Shown here: positions 20,979 through 27,592 of the stretch, in pieces
Layout: each line of letters opens with the position of its first letter
How positions within the stretch are numbered: position 1 is the first letter of the stretch
Virus record (IMG/VR): IMGVR_UViG_3300033886_000044
Coordinates: 1 to 40,570 of that record
DNA length: 40,570 bases
Origin: a virus
Direction: 5' to 3' (one strand)
The notes under the pieces: model-generated
Told to the model about the DNA's origin: nothing
Databases searched by the model: none
What the model saw: the letters and a program-made list of their open reading frames with translations, nothing else
Made by a program: the position numbers and the translations under genes

Positions 20979-21359
20979 ATGGTAGTGGCGAATGCAATCT
21001 CGCTCAACATGCTGCCGCTAGAAGTGCAATCCGGCGGGATCATCTTCCGCCGCATCGGCCTCTCCGAGGCCCAGCGCCTCGTCCGCGAGGCGGGCGAGAT
21101 CGTGTCCGCGATCGGGCACGCGGACACTGCCCGGATCGTCGGCGGGCTGCTCGGCGTCGAGCTTCCCGCCGATCGGCGGTCCATCGTGCTGGGCGACGAG
21201 CACGTGCTCGTGGCCCAGTACACCGGTCCTCGTCTCCCTGAGGGCGCAACCGAGCTCCCTGAGGGAGCTCGGATCGAGTTCTTTCTGGTCCGACTGGCCA
21301 GCAGCGAGGAGCTCGCCGGTCGGGGCGATATGGTGTTCTTCCCGCAGGGCGGGCGGTAA
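20979..21359 (+). CDS. acrIII-1: Viral ring nuclease, AcrIII-1 anti-CRISPR (DUF1874)
   Basis: 126 aa. It matches the DUF1874 family founded by archaeal virus proteins (STIV B116, SIRV1 gp29). The N-terminal NAISLNML block is at residues 5-12, and the catalytic-region AIGHADTA puts His at position 47, the number given for the SIRV1 active-site histidine. GGLLGVELPADR follows, then RLPEGATELPEGA and a terminal strand IEFFLVRL. Family members degrade cyclic tetra-adenylate and so switch off type III CRISPR ancillary nucleases such as Csm6/Csx1. AGCAGGAGGACCCA precedes the ATG. It has a dedicated promoter and terminator, so it would be expressed very early. Confidence 0.85.
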   Translation: MVVANAISLNMLPLEVQSGGIIFRRIGLSEAQRLVREAGEIVSAIGHADTARIVGGLLGVELPADRRSIVLGDEHVLVAQYTGPRLPEGATELPEGARIEFFLVRLASSEELAGRGDMVFFPQGGR

Positions 21360-21376
21360 GCCCGCCCTATTTCTTT
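21346..21376 (+). terminator. Terminator overlapping the acrIII-1 stop codon
   Basis: Perfect 9-bp stem AGGGCGGGC / GCCCGCCCT with loop GGTAA that contains the TAA stop of the preceding gene, then ATTTCTTT. The coding end forms half of the stem. Confidence 0.8.
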
Positions 21377-21397
21377 ATGGAGGAGCGAATAGATTCT

Positions 21398-21715
21398 ATG
21401 GCGGTCACCAAGGAACAGGCCAGGGTAGCACTGACTAGCGAGGCGTACGCCATATTCTACCAGTGCATAGACCACGCCCGGGCCAAGTTTGGGCTTGAGC
21501 GCATCAGCGGCATCGCTGCAAACGCGCAGCAGTGCCTCGAAGCGGCCTTGGCCGGCATCGAGAAGTGGCTTGATGCCGTGTACAACCAGGGAAAGAGTCC
21601 GGAAGAGGCGGACTTCGAGCACTTCATCGGGTACCAGGAGCGGGCTAGGGGCTTGGGCTACCGAGTCCCCTCACAGATTCTGAGCCAGGAGGCTTCTCAA
21701 GGGAGTGGGGGTTAA
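21398..21715 (+). CDS. Hypothetical helical early protein
   Basis: 105 aa. I favour the ATG at 21398 because GGAGGAG precedes it, although the 12-base spacing is long. An ATG at 21377 has no ribosome site and lies in the terminator tail. It is almost entirely helical: VTKEQARVALTSEAYAIFYQ, AANAQQCLEAALAGIEKWLD, EADFEHFIGYQERARGLGY. The C-terminus is Ser/Gly-rich and contributes to the next terminator stem. Directly downstream of the ring nuclease, it could be a further counter-defence gene, but no family is recognised. Confidence 0.6.
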   Translation: MAVTKEQARVALTSEAYAIFYQCIDHARAKFGLERISGIAANAQQCLEAALAGIEKWLDAVYNQGKSPEEADFEHFIGYQERARGLGYRVPSQILSQEASQGSGG

Positions 21716-21736
21716 CCCCACTCCCTCTTTGTTTTC
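21701..21736 (+). terminator. Terminator overlapping a stop codon
   Basis: Perfect 10-bp stem GGGAGTGGGG / CCCCACTCCC, loop GTTAA containing the TAA stop, followed by TCTTTGTTTT and then CGGAGGACGC, the next ribosome site. Confidence 0.85.
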
Positions 21737-21745
21737 GGAGGACGC

Positions 21746-22006
21746 ATGGCAAAGAGGATCAAAGCTGGTACGTGGTCAGCCGTCCGCGGAGGTTGCATCG
21801 CCGCCGTCGTGGAGCTGAACGACTCCGGCGAAGCCACCCTCATGAGGCCGCAGCAATGTGGCCCTGACGGTTGGGAGCTGACGGCTGAGTGGGGGTGCTA
21901 CCCCGACTGCACCCCTAAAGATGCAATCGCCATCCTTCGGCGGGCCGCGCCGGGGTCGCGCATCGTGCGAGGCATCCCTCGGCCCTTGCCGTTGGAGAGG
22001 TACTGA
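21746..22006 (+). CDS. Hypothetical small early protein
   Basis: 86 aa, ATG behind TCGGAGGACGC. Beta-rich in the first half (GTWSAVRGGCIAAVVELNDSGEATL), with a Cys/Trp-rich middle (QQCGPDGWELTAEWGCYPDC) holding four cysteines in the whole protein. A short helix precedes a Pro-rich end. The cysteines could bind metal, but spacing does not match a known finger. It begins a long run of tightly packed, overlapping small genes without terminators. Function unknown. Confidence 0.6.
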   Translation: MAKRIKAGTWSAVRGGCIAAVVELNDSGEATLMRPQQCGPDGWELTAEWGCYPDCTPKDAIAILRRAAPGSRIVRGIPRPLPLERY

Positions 22007-22018
22007 ACGGGAGGACAC

Positions 22019-22177
22019 ATGATGAGTGCGGAAAACCTGTTGAAGGTGATAGTAAGGCGCGCTTCCAAAATGCAACGGCATCGTGTCAGATGCCGCTGCA
22101 TCCGGTGTGCGCGCCTGCGCGTGCGCCTGAAGCGCTACGCCAGGAGGAGAGGGCTTCTGTCGGAGGACGCGCAATGA
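22019..22177 (+). CDS. Very small Arg/Cys-rich basic protein
   Basis: 52 aa, ATG at 22019 behind GGGAGGACAC. After a short helical start (MSAENLLKVIVRRA) the sequence is extremely basic with a cysteine cluster (RVRCRCIRCARLRVRL). The stop overlaps the next ATG (ATGA), and the spacing fits the operon, supporting it as a real gene. It could bind nucleic acid or act as a small host-directed peptide. No family is recognised. Confidence 0.55.
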   Translation: MMSAENLLKVIVRRASKMQRHRVRCRCIRCARLRVRLKRYARRRGLLSEDAQ

Positions 22178-22410
22178 GGCAGCAGGAAGTCGTTATCGGA
22201 AGGCGGTATTTCGCTAAGGTAGACGGTGACCTCGTCATCGTGCGGGTCACCGCTCGCATGCCTTGGCGTCGCGGCAGGTTGGACGTCTTCGAGGCCGAAA
22301 ACCTGGCCACAGGCCGCCGTATCCACGTGACCGCCGCGCGGCTGCTGGCTCGCGTGACGGAGCTGTACGACAAGTTGGAGGCAGGCGATGAATTCGACGG
22401 TAGCTTATAA
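22174..22410 (+). CDS. Small SH3-like hypothetical protein
   Basis: 78 aa from the ATG overlapping the previous stop, behind TCGGAGGACGCGCA. The pattern VVIGRRYFAKVDGDLVIVRVTA, later FEAENLATGRRIHVTAARLLARV, is that of a small beta-barrel found in many mobile-element and phage ORFs of unknown function. A helical tail ends the protein. The last 23 nt overlap the following gene. A nucleic-acid or protein-binding SH3-type fold is an inference from strand pattern. Confidence 0.6.
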   Translation: MRQQEVVIGRRYFAKVDGDLVIVRVTARMPWRRGRLDVFEAENLATGRRIHVTAARLLARVTELYDKLEAGDEFDGSL

Positions 22411-22804
22411 AGTGGTCCGCAGGACCGAGCAAGGCACGCTTGTGTCCTGCCTTATGGACCATCCCGAGCTCCTGGTTGAGTACAAGCCCGGCGAGTGGGC
22501 CGAAGCCCCGGTGGGCGGGCTGTTGGTCTTCTCAAGTCGGGCCTCCGCCGACGGCTTCGCCCAGAGGCTTCGCGCCAAGACGCACAACTGCTATGAGGTC
22601 TGGGAGTGCGAGGCAAAGGAGCCGGTCCGGCTCCCGGACCTCCGAGTGGCCTGCACTGACATGGTCAACGCGGCTAAATGGCTCTGGAGGCACCCCTGCC
22701 TCCGGCCAGTCATAGACGAAATCCGCCTGGGCGGCTTCGGTAGCTGGCCCACGGGCACGTGGGCCTTCAGGCGGGTTCGCCTGCTCAGGAAGTGTGGAGA
22801 GTGA
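22388..22804 (+). CDS. Hypothetical early protein
   Basis: 138 aa, ATG behind TTGGAGGCAGGCG. The N-terminal two thirds look alpha/beta (VSCLMDHPELLVEYKPGEWAEAP, LLVFSSRASADGFAQRL, YEVWECEAKEP). The C-terminal part is Trp/Arg-rich (AAKWLWRHPCLRPVIDEIRLG, WAFRRVRLLRK). The middle resembles small phage proteins in which a residue-level value is transferred through a GxLVF strand, but I cannot place it in a family. Part of the overlapping early operon. Confidence 0.55.
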   Translation: MNSTVAYKVVRRTEQGTLVSCLMDHPELLVEYKPGEWAEAPVGGLLVFSSRASADGFAQRLRAKTHNCYEVWECEAKEPVRLPDLRVACTDMVNAAKWLWRHPCLRPVIDEIRLGGFGSWPTGTWAFRRVRLLRKCGE

Positions 22805-22814
22805 AGGAGAACCT

Positions 22815-23156
22815 GTGTACATCACGATAGACAGCAGTGGCCCCATTAATGGCTGGGTATACTCCGCCAGGCGGGTTGAGATCGCGCCCGACGTAATTTC
22901 GCTGGCGGTCGGATCCACGGACATTCAGATGCCCGTAGAACCCGGCAGTGTGGAAGTCCGGGTTCTGGCACCCAACGGCGTTCTCCTGGGCACGGACGAC
23001 GTTGAGCTTTACGTCAACGCAAACCTCAACATCCGCGTTGAGGCGCACGGGCGCATCGCCGTCACGGCGCGAGACGTGGACGGGTTCTCGATGACCACTT
23101 GGGTTGTCCGGCTCGTCGAGCCTGAGAAGGTGGAGACCCGGAAGGAGGACCGATGA
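22815..23156 (+). CDS. Beta-rich early protein, family member C
   Basis: 113 aa. A GTG at 22815 behind AAGGAGAACCT is preferred to an upstream in-frame start. It aligns with members A, B and D: start VYITI, VYSARRVEI as in member B, TDIQMPVEPGSVEVRVLAP at the PG turn, then VELYVNANLNIRVEAHGRI. It has a charged C-terminal tail (EPEKVETRKEDR) that the others lack. The stop overlaps the next ATG. Function unknown. Confidence 0.65.
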   Translation: MYITIDSSGPINGWVYSARRVEIAPDVISLAVGSTDIQMPVEPGSVEVRVLAPNGVLLGTDDVELYVNANLNIRVEAHGRIAVTARDVDGFSMTTWVVRLVEPEKVETRKEDR

Positions 23157-23467
23157 GACCTAGAATCGAGGTTCAAGATCCCTATGGCACGTGGGCTGTG
23201 GTGAAATGCCCGCGCGGAGGCTGGGCGCTCTGGCGCTACTCCAACGAGCGCCGGGCTTGGGTTGGAGATCCGCCGAGTAAAGGCCCCTTCAGGACCCAGC
23301 GCGAGGCCTTGATAGAGGTTAGGGCCAGGGCGGAGGATGCCTTCACTGTCCGCGAGCTCTGGCAGCGGCTGAGCGAGCAGCGAGATGAGGAGGGCCGGCG
23401 AGAGGTCGCGCGTGCCTGGCTGTTGTGGAAGCCGTGCGGGCACTGGGAGGACTCACATGCTGTCTGA
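23153..23467 (+). CDS. Hypothetical early protein
   Basis: 104 aa, ATG overlapping the previous stop, behind GGAAGGAGGACCG. The first half is a Trp-rich beta sheet (YGTWAVVKCPRGGWALWRYSNERRAWVG). The second half is helical and strongly charged (REALIEVRARAEDAFTVRELWQRL). The final 11 bases overlap the next gene. It may be a small adaptor or inhibitor. No family is recognised. Confidence 0.55.
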   Translation: MRPRIEVQDPYGTWAVVKCPRGGWALWRYSNERRAWVGDPPSKGPFRTQREALIEVRARAEDAFTVRELWQRLSEQRDEEGRREVARAWLLWKPCGHWEDSHAV

Positions 23468-23723
23468 GAAGCTTGGGATCCGCAACAAGCGCGAGTTGAT
23501 CCGCTACTTGGCTCGCGCCATTAAGCTGGCGGAGCTGGGACCGTACTGCCATCCGGATCACTGCACGCCATCCGAGAACGACGCCCTGGCCTTTCTCGAC
23601 TACTGGGGCCTCGAAGAGGCCTTGCACATCCTTGAAGCCCAGGACGAGGAGCGGCTCGCCCAGGCAATTGACGAGGCGTGGTACGCCGGGGCCTGGGAGG
23701 ACTATGAGGGCAGCGATGACTGA
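23457..23723 (+). CDS. Hypothetical early protein
   Basis: 88 aa, ATG at 23457 behind TGGGAGGACTCAC. Helical and acidic towards the C-terminus (EDYEGSDD). The first part, LGIRNKRELIRYLARAIKLAEL, could be a helix-turn-helix-like bundle, followed by a His/Cys patch (YCHPDHC) and two more helices. It overlaps the next gene by a few bases. Function unknown. Confidence 0.55.
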   Translation: MLSEKLGIRNKRELIRYLARAIKLAELGPYCHPDHCTPSENDALAFLDYWGLEEALHILEAQDEERLAQAIDEAWYAGAWEDYEGSDD

Positions 23724-23934
23724 GCGCAAGATGTCTCCCTATGAGGTGTTCCGCTGGATGGACGAGCACCAGGTGCTCGTCTCACGGGCATGGCACACCG
23801 CCAAGGCTATGGCCACGAACAAGCTTGAGCGAATCAACCAGACCGCGCGATGGCTGGTTCGAGAGAATCCAGAGCTAACTGGCTGTTTCACGCCGGTCAG
23901 GGAGTGGCTCATCCACAACCTAGCCGGGTACTAA
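23716..23934 (+). CDS. Hypothetical small early protein
   Basis: 72 aa. The ATG at 23716 has GAGGGCAGCG upstream. An ATG four codons earlier is also possible but leaves only three bases after GGAGG. The protein is helical with many aromatic residues (SPYEVFRWMDEHQVLVSRAWH, NQTARWLVRENPEL, REWLIHNLAGY). No motif is recognised. A 16-base gap separates it from the next gene. Confidence 0.5.
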   Translation: MTERKMSPYEVFRWMDEHQVLVSRAWHTAKAMATNKLERINQTARWLVRENPELTGCFTPVREWLIHNLAGY

Positions 23935-23950
23935 TGGAGAAGGAGGACAA

Positions 23951-24265
23951 ATGGAAGTTGAGATCATCACAACGAATTGTTTCGGGGGAAGCTTCCCCTC
24001 TACGGAGAAGCTTTCAGTGTTCAACGACTTGATCCAAGTAGACACCTTAGACGGTAAATTCGAGGTACCAATCTCGGGCTGCGAGGCGAGAATTACCATC
24101 AAGGCTGACAGCTATGTGAACGCCTTCATCGGGGCTTGCGCCCTGGCCGTGAAGGGGACCTTTCAGGTCCTGGTGAAGGACAGGCAGATCACTTGCGAGG
24201 GCTTGGACGATTCCAAGTTCAAGGTGGAGTGCAGGGAGATCATTTGGAGGACCTATGGCCACTAA
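23951..24265 (+). CDS. Beta-rich early protein, family member D
   Basis: 104 aa, ATG behind GAAGGAGGACAA. It is the most divergent member of the family with 19227, 19623 and 22815: start MEVEI, DLIQVDTLDGKFEVPISGCEARITIK, then a Val-rich second half. It carries several cysteines absent from the others. It is followed, with an 11-base overlap, by the second partner gene, recreating in the opposite order the pair found at 18943/19227. Confidence 0.6.
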   Translation: MEVEIITTNCFGGSFPSTEKLSVFNDLIQVDTLDGKFEVPISGCEARITIKADSYVNAFIGACALAVKGTFQVLVKDRQITCEGLDDSKFKVECREIIWRTYGH

Positions 24266-24551
24266 CGTGAAGAAACTGTCCAGCTTCGAAGAGTTGGAAG
24301 AGATGTTCATCCCGGAGGCCCGCGAGGACCTCCGGAAGCTAGCGCAAGGTGCCCGGTACATTGTGGTGTACCAGAACGTAGACCTAACGTCGTTCTGGTT
24401 CGGTACTCGAAGTGCGCTCAAGGTAGGCCCAAGCTGCCAAGTCCAAACCCTGTTAGAGGCTTTGGAGGGCTTCATTCAGGAGCCGATGTCGGGGCGGCTC
24501 TATCCGGTGGCTTACTGGGAGTCACCCGAAGCTGCAAGGGAGGTGAACTGA
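24255..24551 (+). CDS. Early paralogous protein P2 (paralogue of 18943-19230)
   Basis: 98 aa, ATG behind TTTGGAGGACCT. It shares the framework of the 18943 protein throughout: NVKKLSSFEELEEMF, ARYIVVY, FGTRSALKVGPSC, LLEALEGFI, YPVAYWES. The two copies lie 5 kb apart and are each next to a beta-rich family gene, so the pair rather than a single gene seems to have been duplicated. Function unknown. Confidence 0.65.
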   Translation: MATNVKKLSSFEELEEMFIPEAREDLRKLAQGARYIVVYQNVDLTSFWFGTRSALKVGPSCQVQTLLEALEGFIQEPMSGRLYPVAYWESPEAAREVN

Positions 24552-24766
24552 TGCCACGAGGCCGCACACCTAGGGGCGACAGCCCCGTCCGTTGGGTCAT
24601 TTGGTTGCCCGGTGAGCTGGCAGCCAAGGTTGAGCTTCTGCTCTACGATCCGCTCCTGCAGCGCCCGCGCTACGGCATGAAGAGCGAGGCATGCCGTCAG
24701 GCGCTGGAACTGTGGCTTGAGCAGGTTGCCGGAGGTGAGCATGGTGAGAGCCAGACTCCTGCTTGA
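24551..24766 (+). CDS. Putative ribbon-helix-helix-like small protein
   Basis: 71 aa. The ATG overlaps the previous stop (TGATG). The layout strand (RWVIWLP), helix (GELAAKVELLLYD), helix (MKSEACRQALELWLEQV) resembles ribbon-helix-helix DNA-binding proteins, although the first helix is longer than usual. If real, it could be a regulator of the early operon or of the divergent promoters. The last 26 bases overlap the next gene. Confidence 0.45.
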   Translation: MPRGRTPRGDSPVRWVIWLPGELAAKVELLLYDPLLQRPRYGMKSEACRQALELWLEQVAGGEHGESQTPA

Positions 24767-24995
24767 GGCGGCTTACGCCCTGCTTGACGAGCTGGCCTTT
24801 TTGGCTCCGTCAGAGGAGCTAGAGCAGATCCTCCGGGAGGTCAGGCAGGCCAGGCTGGAGATGCTCTACAACACGAGGTCTGAAGAGGTCACAGACCGGC
24901 AGGTTGCCGAGTACCTCTGCGATGCCGCGGTCCTGCTGCTGCAAGCCGGGCTGGGAAAGTTGGCCTTTAGGGTCCTTGAAGGGAGCAAGCGATGA
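24741..24995 (+). CDS. Hypothetical helical early protein
   Basis: 84 aa, ATG at 24741 behind GGAGGTGAGC. All-helical, Leu/Ala-rich: VRARLLLEAAYALLDELAFL, EELEQILREVRQARLEML, QVAEYLCDAAVLLLQAGLGKLAF. It could dimerise with the following small coiled protein. ATGA overlap with the next gene. Function unknown. Confidence 0.55.
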   Translation: MVRARLLLEAAYALLDELAFLAPSEELEQILREVRQARLEMLYNTRSEEVTDRQVAEYLCDAAVLLLQAGLGKLAFRVLEGSKR

Positions 24996-25198
24996 GCGAC
25001 GAACTTGACATTCTGACCTTAGTCAGCGAAGCGCGGGCGAAAATCCTGCGCGGAGAGGAGGTCCCGCTCGAAGAGCTGCGGCAGGCTCTCGCCGCGGTTC
25101 GAAAGGCGCGGGCCGCCCTCGTAGGGGCGAAGCCCAAGCGCAGGTCCGTTAAGGTGAAGTTGGAGGACATCTTCGATGATCAGGGGCAAGCCCTTTGA
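24992..25198 (+). CDS. Hypothetical small helical protein
   Basis: 68 aa, overlapping the previous stop by 4 bases. Two helices (ILTLVSEARAKILRGEEVP, EELRQALAAVRKARAALV) lead to a basic linker (KPKRRSVKVK) and an acidic end (LEDIFDDQ). Small proteins of this layout often precede phage RecB-like nucleases. Here the nuclease start lies inside its last 23 bases. Coupled translation suggests a linked role, but none is known. Confidence 0.55.
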   Translation: MSDELDILTLVSEARAKILRGEEVPLEELRQALAAVRKARAALVGAKPKRRSVKVKLEDIFDDQGQAL

Positions 25199-26054
25199 GC
25201 CAGTCGAGTTCTTGGACTCCACGGGAGTCCAGGACTTCCGAGCTTGCCCAGCCCGCTTCTACTGGCGCTACGCCCGCCGCTTAGCGCCAAGGGCACCTAA
25301 CGTCCACCTTATCGCTGGCGGGGCTTTCGCCGCCGGGCTGGCGGAGTACCGCCGTACGGGGAGTGAGGAGTTGGGGCTGAAAGCCCTCCTGACAGCCTAC
25401 ACGCTGGACTCGGTGGACGACAGGCACCGAGCGAAAGCCCTGGACCGGGTGGTGACGGCTTACGCCGCCTACTTGGACCAGTACGGCAACAGCCCTGTAC
25501 CCCTGCGCCTTGCGGATGGCACGCCCACGATCGAGGTGAGTTTCACCCTTGAACTGCCCCTGAACTGGAGCGACGGCACGCCGATGCTCTACTCCGGTCG
25601 CATTGATCTCATTGGGGAGCATCCGGAGCTGGGCATCGTCGTGGTGGACGAGAAGACCTGCCGCTCCTTCGAGCGGGACACCAACTCCTGGGAGCTTCGA
25701 GGCCAGTTCTGGGGCTACGTCTGGGCGGCCCGGCAGTTGGGCTTCGACCCCAGGTGGATTCTCGTCCGCCGGGTGGCGCTCCAGGTGACCGCCATAGACT
25801 TCAGCACCGTCATAATCGGCGTAGCCGACTGGCGCATCGAGCGCTGGTTCGAGGAGTTGTGCTTCACGGCCCGTCAGTTGCGCGATGCCGTGGAGAGAAA
25901 CCTGTGGTCTCAGAACCTGGGCGACGCCTGTTCCTCCTATGGGGGCTGCCCATTCCGTCAGCTCTGCGTCATCGAGGAGCCTCACGGCTGGGAAGCCGCC
26001 TGTGGCTTCGAGGAGCAGGCGTGGAACCCAGTTGCAATTGGCAAGGAGGACTGA
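25176..26054 (+). CDS. PD-(D/E)XK nuclease, Cas4/RecB-like, with predicted Fe-S cysteines
   Basis: 292 aa, ATG behind GGAGGACATCTTCG. Active-site residues Asp144 (SGRIDLI) and Asp158-x-Lys160 (VVVDEKT) match the PD-(D/E)XK core of PF12705-type nucleases. A QxxxY-like stretch follows at LRGQFWGYVWAARQL. Cys24 (FRACPARFYW) plus Cys252, Cys258 and Cys264 form the one-plus-three arrangement of Cas4/AddB 4Fe-4S nucleases, although the spacing is C-x5-C-x5-C. It probably resects DNA ends and works with the AAA ATPase and binding protein encoded next. Exonuclease polarity cannot be told from sequence. Confidence 0.8.
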   Translation: MIRGKPFEPVEFLDSTGVQDFRACPARFYWRYARRLAPRAPNVHLIAGGAFAAGLAEYRRTGSEELGLKALLTAYTLDSVDDRHRAKALDRVVTAYAAYLDQYGNSPVPLRLADGTPTIEVSFTLELPLNWSDGTPMLYSGRIDLIGEHPELGIVVVDEKTCRSFERDTNSWELRGQFWGYVWAARQLGFDPRWILVRRVALQVTAIDFSTVIIGVADWRIERWFEELCFTARQLRDAVERNLWSQNLGDACSSYGGCPFRQLCVIEEPHGWEAACGFEEQAWNPVAIGKED

Positions 26055-26296
26055 TGCACATCGAAACGGCACAGCTCTTTCGCGGGCGGGATGCGCTTCG
26101 CTCCGCGCTGGACAAGCTCGACGAAGCGTACGAGGCAGTGGATAGCATCAGCTACCGCTTTTTCGACTTGGACATCGTCACGAGGCTGGAGGACATCACG
26201 CTCCGCATCGAGAAGCTGCGAAAGCGCTTGCGCAGGGACCTGTCGTCTGTCGAGAAAGAGCTTCTGGAGGCGAAGCCATGCAGCGGCACGGAGTGA
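26054..26296 (+). CDS. Small coiled-coil protein between nuclease and ATPase
   Basis: 80 aa from an ATG overlapping the nuclease stop, behind GCAAGGAGGACTG. It consists of helical heptads (LRSALDKLDEAYEAVDSI, VTRLEDITLRIEKLRKRLRRDLSSVEKELLEA). The last 19 bases overlap the ATPase gene. The position between recombination genes suggests an accessory or loader of the nuclease/ATPase, which is inference only. Confidence 0.55.
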   Translation: MHIETAQLFRGRDALRSALDKLDEAYEAVDSISYRFFDLDIVTRLEDITLRIEKLRKRLRRDLSSVEKELLEAKPCSGTE

Positions 26297-27087
26297 AAGT
26301 CTTCCTGTGCGGCCCGCAGGGCGTGGGCAAGACCTATTCCCTGCGGACCCTTCTTGATCCGTCGCTCGACCTCAAGGTCGCGGCGCTCTTCACCGAGCCG
26401 AGTCCGCAGAACGTGCTGCGGGACCTGCTGGGCCACGAGCGCTTCTACTGGACCTACCTACCACCTTACGCCCCGGACTGGTCCACGCTCATTGACGTGG
26501 GCAAGAAGCTGAACCTGCTTGCGCCCGCGGACCTTCAGAAGATGAAGGGCGTGGACCATGCGTCTTCGACGCAACTGCTGGACTTTCTCAAGCTCTGCAA
26601 CGACTTCGTGGACGCCAAGGGGCGTCGCGTGGGCGACATCGGTCAGCTCGGCACCGACTGGGCCTTCGTGGTGGACAGCCTCACGGGCCTCAACCGCATG
26701 GCTCGCGCCCTTGTGGTGGGGGCGAAGCCCGTGCTGTCGCAGCCCGACTGGGGCGTCGCGATGGACAACCTGCAGCGCATCATTGACACCCTCGCTGTGG
26801 CGCTCAAGTGCCATCTCATCATCACCGCCCACATCGAGTACGTGCTCGACGAGATGGCCGGCAACGTGGCCAAGTTCGTGATCCACACCCTGGGCCGCAA
26901 GCTCGGCCCGGTGCTCGGCGTCAATTTCGATGAAATCATCCTCGCCCGGCGCGAGGGGGACAAGTTCTTCTGGTCAACGGCAGACCCCAAGATGGACCTT
27001 CGGTCCTCCCATCTGCCGTTGTCCAACAACCTGCAACCGAGTTTCGTCACGCTCATCCAGGCGTGGCGAGGGGCTAACGCCAAATAG
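26278..27087 (+). CDS. AAA_24 / Sak4-like RecA-fold ATPase
   Basis: 269 aa. Walker A GPQGVGKT lies at residues 12-19, Walker B at WAFVVDSLTG (about 134), and a sensor-like segment at CHLIITAHIEYV (about 181). The family (AAA_24, including Sak4) handles single-stranded DNA in phage annealing or recombination and usually pairs with an SSB. Here it is followed 9 bases later by the candidate binding protein and preceded by the RecB-like nuclease, making a coherent recombination module. No clear Shine-Dalgarno; translation is probably coupled to the overlapping upstream gene. Confidence 0.75.
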   Translation: MQRHGVKVFLCGPQGVGKTYSLRTLLDPSLDLKVAALFTEPSPQNVLRDLLGHERFYWTYLPPYAPDWSTLIDVGKKLNLLAPADLQKMKGVDHASSTQLLDFLKLCNDFVDAKGRRVGDIGQLGTDWAFVVDSLTGLNRMARALVVGAKPVLSQPDWGVAMDNLQRIIDTLAVALKCHLIITAHIEYVLDEMAGNVAKFVIHTLGRKLGPVLGVNFDEIILARREGDKFFWSTADPKMDLRSSHLPLSNNLQPSFVTLIQAWRGANAK

Positions 27088-27096
27088 GAGGAAACT

Positions 27097-27546
27097 ATGT
27101 TGTTCGATCCAAATGCGTTTCTCAACGCTACCGTCACGGGTGCGATGAGCACTCGCGTTCCTGTGGTCCCCGATGGCGAGTACATTGCCGGGATCACCGG
27201 CGTCCGCGTCCGCGCGGTCACTCGGGATGACGGCACGCAGGCCGTGATCTTGGACGTGACCTGGCGCATCTCCGACAGCCCCACGCTGGCGGACAAGGAC
27301 CTGGCCAACGTGCCAGTGCGTCAGTCCATCTTCTTGGACCTGACGCCCGAGGGCACGCTGGACCTCGCTCCGACCAAGAACATCCGCTTGGGCCGGTTGC
27401 GTGAGGCGGTGCGCCAGAACGATCCGGGACGGCCTTGGTCTCCAAAGATGCTGGAGGGCCAGGTGGCCCGGATCCGAGTCACGCACCGCGTGGACCCGGA
27501 GACTGGCGATGTCTACAACGACGTCGCTCAGGTGAATGCCGTCTAG
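27097..27546 (+). CDS. Candidate single-stranded DNA-binding protein
   Basis: 149 aa, ATG behind AGGAGGAAACT. Beta-rich with an OB-like strand pattern (GEYIAGITGVRVRAVTRDDGTQAVILDVTW, VRQSIFLDLTPEGTLDL) and a C-terminal strand set with GQVARIRVTHRVDPETGDVYNDV. Comparable proteins are regularly encoded next to AAA_24/Sak4 ATPases and are taken as phage SSBs. The acidic SSB tail is absent. The assignment rests on neighbourhood and strand pattern. Confidence 0.6.
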   Translation: MLFDPNAFLNATVTGAMSTRVPVVPDGEYIAGITGVRVRAVTRDDGTQAVILDVTWRISDSPTLADKDLANVPVRQSIFLDLTPEGTLDLAPTKNIRLGRLREAVRQNDPGRPWSPKMLEGQVARIRVTHRVDPETGDVYNDVAQVNAV

Positions 27547-27552
27547 CGCTCA

Positions 27553-27576
27553 GGGGGTGGGGGCCTCCCCACCCCC
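27553..27576 (+). other. Strong hairpin without T-tract
   Basis: Perfect 10-bp stem GGGGGTGGGG / CCCCACCCCC with loop GCCT, six bases after a stop codon and followed by ATCTCAGGAGGC, the next ribosome site. Lacking a T-run it is not a classical terminator. It may protect the upstream mRNA 3' end or modulate translation. Confidence 0.65.
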
Positions 27577-27592
27577 ATCTCAGGAGGCACGG

